Notes: generated by a model not told the origin, from the sequence alone. A stretch of 64,000 nucleotides of DNA from Anaerostipes amylophilus (GCF_025567365.1 NZ_JAOQJG010000002.1:310001-374000), one strand, 5' to 3'; positions 42,340 through 51,172 are shown, counted from the stretch's first letter. Translations and numbers: made by a program.

Positions 42340-42931
42340 GCTGCCACCTTTCCCTGTCTGTATCAAAATAACGTATCACCCTGCATGGATTTCCTACTGC
42401 AACACAATTAGGCGGGATAGGGCGGGTAACTACACTTCCAGCCCCTATCACGCTGTTTTTTCCTATAGTGACTCCGGGCAGAAGAATACAGCCGCCGCCA
42501 ATCCAGATATTACTTTCTATTTCTATCGGACGTGCATAGGTTCTAAAAAATGTTGTCTGACGTTCCCTCCAATCCGGCACAAACCTTTTCTGTGGTAAGA
42601 CAGGGTGTGAAGATGTATAAATCTGCACATTTGACGCAATCAATACCCTGTCGCCAATTCGGATAGTTTTGTTATCCACAAAGGTACAATTCATATTGAC
42701 GATCACATCATTTCCCCAAAAAATATTTTTTCCATAGTCGCAATGAAAAGGCGTGTCGATTGCCACATTTTCCCCTATTCCGCCCAACAGCTCCCGAAGA
42801 ATGGAAGTGCGTTTTTCTGTATCTCCATAATCAGAAAAATAATATTTTCGTGTTAATTCCCTTGTGCGGGCAATCTGCTTTAACGTATCGCTGTCCGCTG
42901 TTTCCAAAAAATCACTGGATTCGTAATACAC
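42329..42931 (-). CDS. Sugar O-acetyltransferase (LacA/Maa family)
   Basis: A 200-residue left-handed beta-helix acetyltransferase using acetyl-CoA. The N-terminal Mac domain (LGGIGENVAIDTPFHCDYGKNIFWG) precedes hexapeptide repeats (IEIESNIWIGGGCILLPGVTIGKNSVIGAGSVVTRPIPP). The catalytic His is in YTSSHPVLP. The start is GTG 42931 behind a G-rich site. Members acetylate maltose, galactosides or similar sugars. It overlaps the HAD gene and follows the HD gene by 12 bp. Confidence 0.88.
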   Translation of the reverse strand: MYYESSDFLETADSDTLKQIARTRELTRKYYFSDYGDTEKRTSILRELLGGIGENVAIDTPFHCDYGKNIFWGNDVIVNMNCTFVDNKTIRIGDRVLIASNVQIYTSSHPVLPQKRFVPDWRERQTTFFRTYARPIEIESNIWIGGGCILLPGVTIGKNSVIGAGSVVTRPIPPNCVAVGNPCRVIRYFDTDRERWQHEV

Positions 42932-42943
42932 AATATCCCCCCC

Positions 42944-43543
42944 TTAACGAAAACTGTTTTCCATAACGCCCGGAAGCAGGGCATAGATAGAACAGCCAAT
43001 CTGATCCTCAAACCGTTCTTTAATCTCTAAAATCTTTTTCCATCTGTCTATTGTCGCTGGGTGAACGCCGTATCGCATTGTCACGTCTACAAATCTCTTT
43101 TCCAAAAGACAGAACCCCGAAGGCATAGCCAATGCGTCACATAACTGTACAAGACGGTCATAATCATCATATACCGCATTTGCAACAAATTCTTTCATAA
43201 ACAGGTAATCCTCATCACTGACATCAAACTCTCCGATAGATGTGGCAATATCCTGTATCATAAATGCGTGGGATATACATATTTGTGCGGCTTTTCCCCA
43301 CCCACGCTCCATACAGTAACGATAGCCGTCTATCAGATGCCTTTCCGAACTCACTCCGGCATAACGTCCAATATCGTGTAACAGCCCGAAAATATACGCC
43401 TGTTCAGAAGATAAATCTTTACAGTGTGACGCAATGTTTTTACAGGCTTCGGCTACATACCGGGAATGTTCTGCCCATGCTCCCGGATTGGATTCTGCCG
43501 CTTCCCTTAATGCCAGTTCTGCGGTCTGAATGTTCAACTCCAT
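42944..43543 (-). CDS. HD-domain phosphohydrolase
   Basis: A 199-residue HD-superfamily protein. Metal ligands are His in AWAEHSRYV, the HD pair in GLLHDIGRY, and later His/Asp residues (SHAF, LCDALAM). Small HD proteins hydrolyse phosphomonoesters or nucleotides. A clean AAAGGAG site precedes the ATG. It is second or third in a minus-strand group with an HPr-like protein, acetyltransferase and HAD phosphatase. Substrate unknown. Confidence 0.82.
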   Translation of the reverse strand: MELNIQTAELALREAAESNPGAWAEHSRYVAEACKNIASHCKDLSSEQAYIFGLLHDIGRYAGVSSERHLIDGYRYCMERGWGKAAQICISHAFMIQDIATSIGEFDVSDEDYLFMKEFVANAVYDDYDRLVQLCDALAMPSGFCLLEKRFVDVTMRYGVHPATIDRWKKILEIKERFEDQIGCSIYALLPGVMENSFR

Positions 43544-43619
43544 TTTTAACTCCTTTCAAAAGGGCGAGGCTGGAAGATAAACTGTCCAGCCCCTTTATGA
43601 TGAAATATTTACAGATAAA

Positions 43620-43859
43620 TCAGCAATCCCCGGCATAGTACGAAACAATGTTCATATAGTCCGTTGGATTCGGAACTTCTAAAACAAGCCGCAAACAGTT
43701 TTTGTTTTGGGAGTATTGCCGCCACAAACTGCCCTGTATCTTTTCTTCCCCATTGATGTTTTGTTTTTTACCATCCGGGCAGAGCATATTTACTTTGCCG
43801 GAACAGCTATTGACCGTATCTAAAAAATTTTTCATGTTCAGAATGTTCAGTTTTACCAC
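43620..43859 (-). CDS. HPr-like small protein without phosphorylatable His
   Basis: I place the start at GTG 43859 because AGGAGGTG is eight bases upstream, giving 79 residues. The start VKLNILNMKNFLDTVNSCSGKVNML resembles the divergent HPr-like proteins of Firmicutes, but the protein contains no histidine, so it cannot act as a PTS phosphocarrier. It might be a regulatory or structural relic of the fold. It lies between the AraC regulator and the HD gene. Confidence 0.5.
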   Translation of the reverse strand: MVKLNILNMKNFLDTVNSCSGKVNMLCPDGKKQNINGEEKIQGSLWRQYSQNKNCLRLVLEVPNPTDYMNIVSYYAGDC

Positions 43860-43946
43860 TTTGCACTCACCTCCTGTAAATGACGGATTTACTTTACAGG
43901 TATCATTATAATGCAAAAGGAATAGAAAAATATTTCTTTTCTGCCC

Positions 43947-44858
43947 TTATCTATCACTATTCTGCCATTTTCTCCGATATTCTGTGGGTGAACAATGTGT
44001 GTATTCTCGAAAAACCTTTCCAAAATAACTGCTACTCCCCAAACCGCACTCATGGCTGATAACGGTAACTGCTTCCTGCCCCTTTGCTAGCATCTGACAG
44101 GCAGCTTGCAGACGGTAAGCCTTTATATACTCTACGGGTGTCATGTGCAGACAGTCATGGAACACTCTATAACACTCCCTTTCGCTTAGGTATGCTGCTG
44201 CCGCAAGTTCCGGGATAGAGATTTTCTCTCTGTAATGTTCGTGAATATATATCATCATCAGCTTTATTTTATCGTTGCTTTTATTATGTTCCCCCTTTTT
44301 TTCACGCATAGGACGGGATAGTTCAAAAAGCATGAGCCATATTTCTGTTAGGGTTTCCCGCAGTTTTATTTCATATCCAAATTCATCACTGGATAAACGA
44401 AATGAAGCGGCAAGCAGTTTCAAAATCCTTTCTTCTTCTGCATTGCCTGGAAAAAGCGGAATTACCTCAATCTGTGGGGCTGTTATGATAGGCGCAATAT
44501 ATTTTTGTTCAATCCTGCTTCCCTGTTCCCCGGCAAGTAGGGAAACATCGAAAATATGAAGTAGCTGTATATTCTTTTCTTTCTGCGATATTGCTTTTGT
44601 CATATGGAGTACATTGGAATTTACTATGCCGCCGCTTCCAGCCGGAAACAACAGTTTTCCTCCCGGCGTATCATATTCAATGCTACCACTTTCCATATAA
44701 AAAAGTTCCACTGTCTTGTGCCAGTGCCACGGTACATAATGTCCGATATACTTGTCAAGTTCTGCCCTTGAAGCGATATAGGGAAAATCTTTTTCAAAAC
44801 CGGGAAGCAGTTCTTCCTTGCTTCCAGTATAAAATTCAATGCTATGGATATTTTTCAT
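43947..44858 (-). CDS. AraC-family regulator with N-terminal cupin
   Basis: A 303-residue regulator. Residues about 25-110 form a cupin-like sensor (HYVPWHWHKTVELFYMESGSIEYDTPGG). The C-terminus holds two helix-turn-helix units (ISIPELAAAAYLSERECYRVFHDCLHMTPVEYIKAYRLQAA and a second ending FGKVFREYTHCSPTEYRRKW). It is transcribed toward the HPr-like/HD/acetyltransferase/HAD genes, 87 bp ahead, and likely controls them. The ligand is unknown; a sugar is plausible. Confidence 0.9.
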   Translation of the reverse strand: MKNIHSIEFYTGSKEELLPGFEKDFPYIASRAELDKYIGHYVPWHWHKTVELFYMESGSIEYDTPGGKLLFPAGSGGIVNSNVLHMTKAISQKEKNIQLLHIFDVSLLAGEQGSRIEQKYIAPIITAPQIEVIPLFPGNAEEERILKLLAASFRLSSDEFGYEIKLRETLTEIWLMLFELSRPMREKKGEHNKSNDKIKLMMIYIHEHYREKISIPELAAAAYLSERECYRVFHDCLHMTPVEYIKAYRLQAACQMLAKGQEAVTVISHECGLGSSSYFGKVFREYTHCSPTEYRRKWQNSDR

Positions 44859-45049
44859 GTCTGTTCACCTGCACATCTGCGATTTTGTATCTGCTTTATG
44901 GATTAAATATACTAGAATAGCTCGGTAATTGTCAATCAATCAAAACAGATTCATTTGGAAGATTATAAAAAATAGTGTTAAAAATCAAAGAACAGTTTTC
45001 ACAGACTCTAAAAATCTGGATAACTAAAAATAAGTATATTTGTTTTGTG

Positions 45050-45073
45050 AAAAACAGGCAGTTTTACCTGCCC
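45050..45073 (-). terminator. Minus-strand terminator
   Basis: On the minus strand GGCAG-GTAAAA-CTGCC is followed by TGTTTTT. It lies just after the DUF6040-like gene. Confidence 0.6.
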
Positions 45074-45081
45074 ATTTTACT

Positions 45082-46050
45082 TTAAAAATATCCTCGTTTT
45101 TCTCGCCAGTTTTTCACATAACATCGGATTCCGATATAAACCGCATGTACCAGAAGTAGCAACATAATGAGGTTTATCGGAATAATTGATTTTATCCATT
45201 TTCCGAAATAGATTATGATAGCTGTACTCATTATCACCACCATGATGCTGATAATATCCCAGCAATATTTCCGGTAGATTTTCCCCACCTGATAGCCAGT
45301 CCCGATTATCAGCAATCCCGTTATGATAAATAAAATTCCCATAACAATACTTACAATCAGCCAGTACACAATCCCTGAAATGATACTATTTGAGATTCCA
45401 CTGCTTAACTGTCCGAAAGAATCTGCACCTGCAACAAATTTTTGAAACAGGCTTAAGATTCCTTTAGCAAACATACTGAAAAAGCTAATACAGTCACTAA
45501 AGAAAACTGGAGAAAGGATAGCAGTGAATAGTGTAATGGCTATACTGTACCATGCCAGCAGAAACAGGATACTTTCATAACCAGCCGTCATATTTTTATA
45601 TTTTTTCTCTAACTGAATTTTACGGTTATCGCATTTTTCTTTTGCTTTTTGGTAAGCAGTGCGGTCACAGTTATCGCATTTCTCATAGGGCACTTTTTTC
45701 TCAACAGCTACCTCTGTTGTCTTTTGGTGTGTCTGTGCATAGCGTTTTGCCTGTTCCGCTTTTTCATACCTAAATTTCCATGCCACGACTTCTGCGTCGG
45801 CTCTTTTCCTGCTGTCTGTCTCGTTGGCTAATTGTTCTTCTATTTTCCTTAATCTTGTCCGCAATGCTTCGATATTCTCGACTCTGTTTTCGCTGTTCAA
45901 TTTCTCGTTCAAGGTCAGCGATCTGTTTAGCTGCCTGTTCAGTTCCATAATCATCTGGTCTTTCTGATCCAGTTCGTCCTGCATCTGTTCTGTCATCTGT
46001 AGAAGTTCTTCCACTTGACCGACGTTCTCTAAGTTTACGCATTCTCGCAT
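45082..46050 (-). CDS. DUF6040-like coiled-coil membrane protein of conjugative elements
   Basis: A 322-residue protein. Residues about 10-115 are a charged coiled coil (VEELLQMTEQMQDELDQKDQMIMELNRQL...WKFRYEKAEQAKRYAQTHQKT). A CDNCDRTAYQKAKEKC segment follows with two Cys pairs, then four or five hydrophobic helices (about 155-310), ending in a short basic tail. This architecture recurs beside relaxase genes in integrative elements of gut Firmicutes. Its first 280 bp overlap the relaxase-tail frame. Role in conjugation is unproven. Confidence 0.72.
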   Translation of the reverse strand: MRECVNLENVGQVEELLQMTEQMQDELDQKDQMIMELNRQLNRSLTLNEKLNSENRVENIEALRTRLRKIEEQLANETDSRKRADAEVVAWKFRYEKAEQAKRYAQTHQKTTEVAVEKKVPYEKCDNCDRTAYQKAKEKCDNRKIQLEKKYKNMTAGYESILFLLAWYSIAITLFTAILSPVFFSDCISFFSMFAKGILSLFQKFVAGADSFGQLSSGISNSIISGIVYWLIVSIVMGILFIITGLLIIGTGYQVGKIYRKYCWDIISIMVVIMSTAIIIYFGKWIKSIIPINLIMLLLLVHAVYIGIRCYVKNWREKRGYF

Positions 46051-46144
46051 CTATATCCCTCACTTTCTCTATCTGCTGTTTAAGGTCAGTAATTCTCTGC
46101 TCTGTTTCAGCAATAAGCTGTTCTCGTTGTTCAGCTTCTGCGTT
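45770..46144 (-). pseudogene. C-terminal tail of a MobA/MobL relaxase
   Basis: From about 46144 the frame reads EQREQLIAETEQRITDLKQQIEKVRDIDARMRKLRERRSSGRTS and ends in a Glu/Arg/Ser-rich tail. This matches the C-terminal region of MobA/MobL nicking enzymes of mobilisable elements. The catalytic N-terminal domain is absent; upstream codons in this frame are not protein-like. The tail overlaps the start of the DUF6040-like gene in another frame for about 280 bp, and both frames look selected. The relaxase itself is dead here. Confidence 0.6.
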
Positions 46145-46428
46145 AATTCCTGCCATTGCTGATTCTCGGTTTCCAACTGTTCGATTCTGTTTTTCTGCTG
46201 TTCGATCTGGGAAAGCAGTTCTTCTGTATCTGGCAAAAGATTCAGCAGTCCGGATAACTCGCTGTTTAATATCTGCAAACTCTGGTTCTGCTCCTGAAAG
46301 GACAGAAGCTGTCTGTCTTTTTCCTGTAATTCCTGTACCATCTCTGCCATAAGGTTCTGCTGTTCCTCGATCTGGTTTATCATTGATTCCATCATGGGAA
46401 TGACTTCCCGGCTTTCTTCTAATGTCAT
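46069..46428 (-). pseudogene. Truncated coiled-coil gene of the conjugative element
   Basis: A 119-codon frame, MTLEESREVIPMMESMINQIEEQQ..., almost entirely Glu/Gln/Leu heptads. Protein-like character fades near 46140, where the relaxase-tail frame takes over. This suggests that a deletion or frameshift joined the start of a small element gene to the relaxase tail. Without the intact relative I cannot exclude that it is a complete small gene. Confidence 0.45.
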
Positions 46429-46565
46429 TTAACAAAAGTTAGCAAGAATTCTCCTTCCTCTACAGGTGGGAGATGAATTGCAGAAAAAGAAAAACAGAAC
46501 ACTTGTTCTATGATACGAAGTGTGGTATACTATAATCAGTCGAAAGAATAGAAAGGACTGATTAT

Positions 46566-46973
46566 ATGGACAAAATGGATCATAATGCACACTCAGTATA
46601 TTTGATGTATTATCATCTGATCATGGTTGTAAAATACCGAAGAAACGTAATAGATGATCCGATTTCGGAACGTGCAAAAGAGATCTGGGAACGTATTGCA
46701 CCTGATTATGGAATCACACTGGAAGAATGGAATCATGATGTTGATCATGTGCATGTTATGTTTCGGGCACAGCCAAAATCAGAACTCAGCAAATTTATCA
46801 ATGCGTATAAAAGTGCAAGCAGCCGGTTGTTAAAAAAGGAATATCCACAGATCAGGGAAAGACTTTGGAAGGAAGCATTCTGGAGCCAGAGTTTCTGCCT
46901 GTTGACAGCGGGTGGGGCACCGATTGATGTTATCCGTAATTATATCGAGACGCAGGGAGAGAAAAAAAGATGA
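46566..46973 (+). CDS. tnpA: IS200/IS605 TnpA transposase (Y1 HUH)
   Basis: A 135-residue single-strand DNA transposase. The HUH metal motif is His61-Val-His63 in VDHVHVMF, and the catalytic tyrosine is Tyr126 in RNYIETQG. Length and motifs are complete, so it is probably active. It overlaps the tnpB start by four bases. Confidence 0.93.
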   Translation: MDKMDHNAHSVYLMYYHLIMVVKYRRNVIDDPISERAKEIWERIAPDYGITLEEWNHDVDHVHVMFRAQPKSELSKFINAYKSASSRLLKKEYPQIRERLWKEAFWSQSFCLLTAGGAPIDVIRNYIETQGEKKR

Positions 46974-47692
46974 ATATAGCTTACCGTTTTCGGATATATC
47001 CAAACAGAGAACAGGAAGTTCTGCTCGCAAAAACATTTGGCTGCTGTCGTTTTTTATATAATCAGATGTTGAATGATAAAATACGGGAATATGATGCATC
47101 GAAAAAAATGCTGCGAAATACACCGGCGATGTATAAAAAAGCATATCCATTTTTGAAAGAAGTGGATTCCCTGGCACTTGCAAATGTGCAGATGCATCTG
47201 GAAAAGGCATATAAGAGTTTTTTCAGGGATCCGAAGATTGGCTTTCCAAAATTCAAATCAAAGCACAGAAGCAGAAAGAGCTATACGACAAATGTGGTCA
47301 ATGGAAATATTCAGGAAGAAGATCATCGGATAAAACTTCCAAAATTGAAATGGATCCGTATGAAAAAACATCGGGACATTCCGGCAGAATATTGCCTGAA
47401 ATCCGTAACAATAAGTATGGAACCGTCCGGAAAGTATTATGCAAGCCTTTTATATGAAAAAACTGACTGTGAAAACCAAGCAGAAGAATTTGATTATGAA
47501 AATGCAAAGATACTTGGGATTGACTATGCAATGCATGGGATGGCTGTGTTTTCTGAAGATATACAGAAGGAAAATGAAGGATACTTCAGAAAAAGTGAGG
47601 AGCGGCTGGCAAGGGAACAGAGAAAGTTATCCCATTGCGTGAAAGGAAGCAATAATTATTACCGACAGAAAACCCCACTTCAAAATCTGTGA
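46970..47692 (+). pseudogene. tnpB: Truncated TnpB RNA-guided nuclease
   Basis: The 240-codon frame has a normal TnpB N-terminus (MNIAYRFRIYPNREQEVLLAKTFGCCRFLYNQML), the OrfB_IS605 core and the first RuvC aspartate, Asp185 in LGIDYAMHG. After NYYRQK the sequence jumps to the element's right end and stops. The second and third RuvC motifs and the zinc finger are gone, so it cannot cut DNA. A deletion of roughly 400-500 bp would explain it. Confidence 0.88.
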
Positions 47693-47726
47693 TTTAAGTG
47701 GTGGGAGCATGTCACTTGAAAATAGC

Positions 47727-47769
47727 AAGGTGTAAAATAGAAAAACATACACCTTATTTTACACCTTTT
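47727..47769 (+). terminator. Hairpin with alternative pairing, likely terminator
   Basis: AAGGTGTAAAATA (47727-47739) pairs with 47755-47767 and is followed by TT. The same left arm can instead pair with ACACCTT at 47749-47755, because ACACCTT occurs twice. Confidence 0.6.
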
Positions 47770-47881
47770 GCTGACGATATTATGCAAAAATAAACCAGGT
47801 TATGCCAGAAAGCAAAAATTTACAAAGGCTTAAAAAGCCCGAAAAACCAAGAAAAACTAAGAAATGCGAGGTTATGCAACA

Positions 47882-48343
47882 ATGATTAAAGTACTTTTCA
47901 TCTGCCACGGCAATATCTGCCGAAGCACTATGGCCCAATTCGTTTTCCAAGATATGGTAAATGATCAAGGTCTAAAAGACAAATTTTACATCGACTCTGC
48001 CGCAACGAGCAGAGAAGAAATTGGCAATCCGCCACATCATGGAACAGTCAATAAACTAAGACAGGAAGGAATCCCAGTCCTAAAACACCGAGCCATCCAG
48101 ATGACAAAACAAGATTATGAAGAATATGATTATATCATTGGCATGGATGCATGGAATCTAAGAAATATGAATCGTATCACAGGCGGTGACCCAGATGGAA
48201 AAATTCATCTATTATTAGATTATTCCAAACATCCAAGAGACATCGCAGATCCGTGGTATACAGGGAATTTTGATGATACATACAGAGATGTAGTGGAAGG
48301 ATGCAAAGCATTCTTGGAATATCTAAAACAAGAAGAACTATAA
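47882..48343 (+). CDS. Low-molecular-weight protein tyrosine phosphatase
   Basis: A 153-residue LMW-PTP. The P-loop is CHGNICRS with Cys8 and Arg14, and the general acid lies in the DPWYTGNFDDTY loop (about residues 122-133). I start at ATG 47882 (MIKVLFICHGN), with GAGG ten bases upstream. Such enzymes dephosphorylate tyrosine kinases of capsule synthesis or small molecules. The next gene begins 17 bp later. Confidence 0.92.
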   Translation: MIKVLFICHGNICRSTMAQFVFQDMVNDQGLKDKFYIDSAATSREEIGNPPHHGTVNKLRQEGIPVLKHRAIQMTKQDYEEYDYIIGMDAWNLRNMNRITGGDPDGKIHLLLDYSKHPRDIADPWYTGNFDDTYRDVVEGCKAFLEYLKQEEL

Positions 48344-48360
48344 AAAGGAGAAACAAAAAT

Positions 48361-48882
48361 ATGAAGGTCGTAATATTAAATGGAAGCCCAAGAAAAGGCG
48401 GAAATACAGAAATCATGGCAGAAACATTTGCCAAAGCAGCAGATAAACATGAAGTAGAAATCTTAAATATCGCACCAATGAACATCAAAGGATGTCTAGG
48501 GTGTAAATATTGCTATGCACATCAGGGAGAATGTGTGCAGAAAGATGATATGTCAAAAGTCTTAGAAATATTAAAAGATGCAGATATGGTAGTCTTTGCA
48601 TCTCCAATCTACTGGTTTGACATCACAGCCCAGCTAAAAACTGTTATTGACCGATTATATGCATGTGGAAGTACAGGATTCCATTTCAATAAAACAGCAT
48701 TATTATTAAACGCAGGAGCAGATCATGTTTTTGATGCAGCGATCGCTCAGTATAAGGCGATGACATCTTACTTAAAATGGGAAGACAAAGGAATCATCAC
48801 AGCTCCGAACATGGTAGAGAAAGGTACGATGAAAGAATGTCCAGAGCTTGAGAAAGTGAAAGAATTAGCGAAAAATTTATAA
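48361..48882 (+). CDS. NADPH-dependent FMN reductase / flavodoxin-like
   Basis: A 173-residue flavoprotein. The N-terminal FMN-binding loop is NGSPRKGGNTEIM (residues about 7-19), and ASPIYWFDITAQLKTVIDRLY (about 80-100) binds the isoalloxazine. CLGCKYC (about 42-48) is a metal- or disulfide-like site typical of iron-sulfur flavoprotein-like members. AAGGAG lies upstream of ATG 48361. It probably reduces quinones or flavins with NAD(P)H. It converges with the repair gene 14 bp downstream. Confidence 0.9.
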   Translation: MKVVILNGSPRKGGNTEIMAETFAKAADKHEVEILNIAPMNIKGCLGCKYCYAHQGECVQKDDMSKVLEILKDADMVVFASPIYWFDITAQLKTVIDRLYACGSTGFHFNKTALLLNAGADHVFDAAIAQYKAMTSYLKWEDKGIITAPNMVEKGTMKECPELEKVKELAKNL

Positions 48883-48896
48883 GAGAAATTTGAAAA

Positions 48897-49646
48897 TCAC
48901 TGAAATTCCGTCATATGTTTCCGATACCACAAAGGCATCAGATTCCTCTGACACTGAGAATTTTCTCTTTCTTTAATTCTGATCGTATTGAAAAAGTCTT
49001 TCCATAGATCAATAAACGGATCGTCTGTTTTTACTGACAGGCGGTCCATTTCTTCATTTGAAAGTGTTGTCAGATAATAATCCTGATCAGCAGGATGAAC
49101 AACTGCAATAAAACGTTGATCATCAATGATCATCCAATTCTCCGAAGGAAGACGGTCAGAAAAGTGAGGGGCCACTAAGGTTAATACATTACTCTTTGGT
49201 TCAATATGACTCACTAGCACATTTCCAGGCATATTTGCAAAACGGATAAATTCAATATGTGAATGAGCTTCATTTCCAACCTTGCGTTTCAATTCAAACA
49301 TCCGCATAACCACAGGTTCCTGAAGAAAATCCACAACATGAGCACCATAATGGAATCCAGCAACCATAAAACGATAAATCGTATCTAATTTATCCTCGGC
49401 ATCAGACATTGCAGCTTCATAGATCATAATATAAGCCTGATAAGAAATCTTACTCTTGATAGAACGAACGACACTGCCAGTTTTCTCCGGATCAGCATCC
49501 ACATGCCGATAATCACAGAATAATTCCAGATTCCCAATCGGTTCTGTCTTCAATTTAATATTGGAATGACCAAGTCTTGATGCCCAGGCCTCATAAACAC
49601 AAGTCATCATCGCATCAAAATTATCTTCACAGGTAAAAACAGTCAT
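48897..49646 (-). CDS. DUF4130 / TIGR03915-type DNA-metabolism protein
   Basis: A 249-residue protein found next to the TIGR03916 radical-SAM protein in many Firmicutes. Typical segments are VYEAWASRLGHSN, the central GNEAHSHIEFIRFA and PHFSDRLPSENWMIID, and the end DPFIDLWKDFFNTIRIKERENSQCQRNLMPLWYRKHMTEF. The pair is proposed to act in DNA repair or modification, but the activity is not established. It lies 32 bp behind the radical-SAM gene. Confidence 0.88.
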   Translation of the reverse strand: MTVFTCEDNFDAMMTCVYEAWASRLGHSNIKLKTEPIGNLELFCDYRHVDADPEKTGSVVRSIKSKISYQAYIMIYEAAMSDAEDKLDTIYRFMVAGFHYGAHVVDFLQEPVVMRMFELKRKVGNEAHSHIEFIRFANMPGNVLVSHIEPKSNVLTLVAPHFSDRLPSENWMIIDDQRFIAVVHPADQDYYLTTLSNEEMDRLSVKTDDPFIDLWKDFFNTIRIKERENSQCQRNLMPLWYRKHMTEFQ

Positions 49647-49678
49647 AATAGCCTCCAGAATACAAAAAATAACGAAAA

Positions 49679-51172
49679 TTACATCTGCCCAAACAAGGTT
49701 TTCGAAGAATCTTCTATAGTAACTTCTGACTGGAAATTAAAATCATCAAACAAAGAAAGCTGACGGTAAGTCTGTGGATGATCGATCGCCCAGTTTTGTT
49801 TTGCATCCTCACCGATCAGCTGTCTGGTAATAAAATCTTCCTCAATCGGTATCCGATACATCATCTTTCCACTACAAGTAATAAAATATTTCGCACGTTT
49901 TAACACAACGCCCATCTTTTTCAAATGTTCAAAATTAAGAGTACCATGTCTACGAGCCTTTACAATACGGAACGCAGACTTTGTACCAATCCCAGGAACA
50001 CGAAGTAACACATCATAAGAAGCGCGGTTGATCTCAACCGGATAAATATCCAGATGGCGAAGCGCCCAGTCACACTTCGGATCAAGCATCGTATTAAAAT
50101 TCGGCCGGTCCACAGAAAGCAATTCATCTGCTTTGAATCCATAGAAACGAAGCAGCCAGTCAGCCTGATACAGACGATGTTCACGAAGAAGCGGCGGTGC
50201 AGTTCCAAGAGCTGGCAGATTAGAGTCTTCATTTAACGGAACATAAGCCGAATAAAACACACGCTTTAAATCATACTGCTGATATAACTTCTGTGTTGTC
50301 GATAAAAGCTGCAGATCACTTTCCCCAGTCGCACCAATGATCATCTGTGTACTCTGACCAGCAGGAACAAAAGGAGTTGGTTTCCCATTGTTTTGTAGAC
50401 GCAAAGTACTCTTAAGGGAAGGATCTGCAAGCGTCAATGGGGAAGAACCAGTCTGAATCCGCTGATAAGGATTTTCATGAAAGATCGTATGTTTCAAGTA
50501 TTTGTTACTTCTAGAGCGTTCCATGGAAGCATCTTTCCCGATCATTAAACGATGATCTACAATCCCGTTTTGAATTTGACGGATTGGAGCAACGAGTTTC
50601 TTTGGATTCTTATGAGGTGCCAGTTTCTTAAGTCCATCAATCGTAGGAAGTTCTAAATTCACACTCATACGATCGACAAGATATCCCATGTTTGTGATCA
50701 ACTCATCTGAAGCTCCAGGAATCGCTTTCACATGGATATATCCATTAAAATGATACTTTGTACGGAGCAGATAAATCGCCTGATACATCAATTCCATTGT
50801 ATACGTTGGACTCTTCACAATCCCAGAGCTTAAAAATAGGCCCTCAATATAATTTCTTCGATAAAATTCCACAACAAGCGTACAGATCTCTTCTGGAGTA
50901 AATGTTGTACGAACCCTGTCATTACTTACTCGGTTTAGACAATACTTACAATCATAAATACATTCATTGCTAAGTAAGATCTTAAGCAAAGACACACAGC
51001 GCCCATCCGAAGAAAAACTATGACAGATTCCAGCAGCCTCTGTATTCCCGAGCATTCCTTTCTTTCCACGGCGGGAAGAACCACTGGAAGTACAGGCGAC
51101 ATCGTATTTTGCTGCATCAGCTAAAATCTTCAGTTTTTTATTTAAAGATAAACCTTTTGATGAGATTTCCAT
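49679..51172 (-). CDS. Putative DNA-repair radical SAM protein (TIGR03916)
   Basis: A 497-residue radical-SAM enzyme. The 4Fe-4S ligands are Cys71, Cys75 and Cys78 in CIYDCKYC. A helix-hairpin-helix DNA-binding motif (LRVPGIGTKSAFRIV, about residues 387-401) lies in the C-terminal half. The N-terminus has extra cysteines. The ATG follows GGAGCTG. It is first in a two-gene unit with the DUF4130 partner. The chemistry on DNA is not known for the family. Confidence 0.9.
   Translation of the reverse strand: MEISSKGLSLNKKLKILADAAKYDVACTSSGSSRRGKKGMLGNTEAAGICHSFSSDGRCVSLLKILLSNECIYDCKYCLNRVSNDRVRTTFTPEEICTLVVEFYRRNYIEGLFLSSGIVKSPTYTMELMYQAIYLLRTKYHFNGYIHVKAIPGASDELITNMGYLVDRMSVNLELPTIDGLKKLAPHKNPKKLVAPIRQIQNGIVDHRLMIGKDASMERSRSNKYLKHTIFHENPYQRIQTGSSPLTLADPSLKSTLRLQNNGKPTPFVPAGQSTQMIIGATGESDLQLLSTTQKLYQQYDLKRVFYSAYVPLNEDSNLPALGTAPPLLREHRLYQADWLLRFYGFKADELLSVDRPNFNTMLDPKCDWALRHLDIYPVEINRASYDVLLRVPGIGTKSAFRIVKARRHGTLNFEHLKKMGVVLKRAKYFITCSGKMMYRIPIEEDFITRQLIGEDAKQNWAIDHPQTYRQLSLFDDFNFQSEVTIEDSSKTLFGQM

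Larger units (their letters stand above)
46437..47715 (+). mobile_element. IS200/IS605-family insertion sequence with internal deletion
   Basis: The element contains tnpA and a tnpB missing its C-terminal half. The left end lies about 46437-46490, right behind the coiled-coil gene. The right end keeps a hairpin (CCCACTT...AAGTGG, about 47675-47705) of the kind that forms the transposon end and the 3' part of the TnpB guide RNA. It could move in one copy through TnpA, but the guide nuclease is not functional. Exact ends were not determined. Confidence 0.75.

Noticed and set aside
45770..46435. 221-codon minus-strand frame as one intact gene
   Set aside because: Its first 97 codons are not protein-like and coincide with a better coiled-coil frame; only the tail after 46144 resembles a relaxase.
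46970..47692. Functional TnpB/omega-RNA nuclease
   Set aside because: The second and third RuvC catalytic motifs and zinc finger are deleted.
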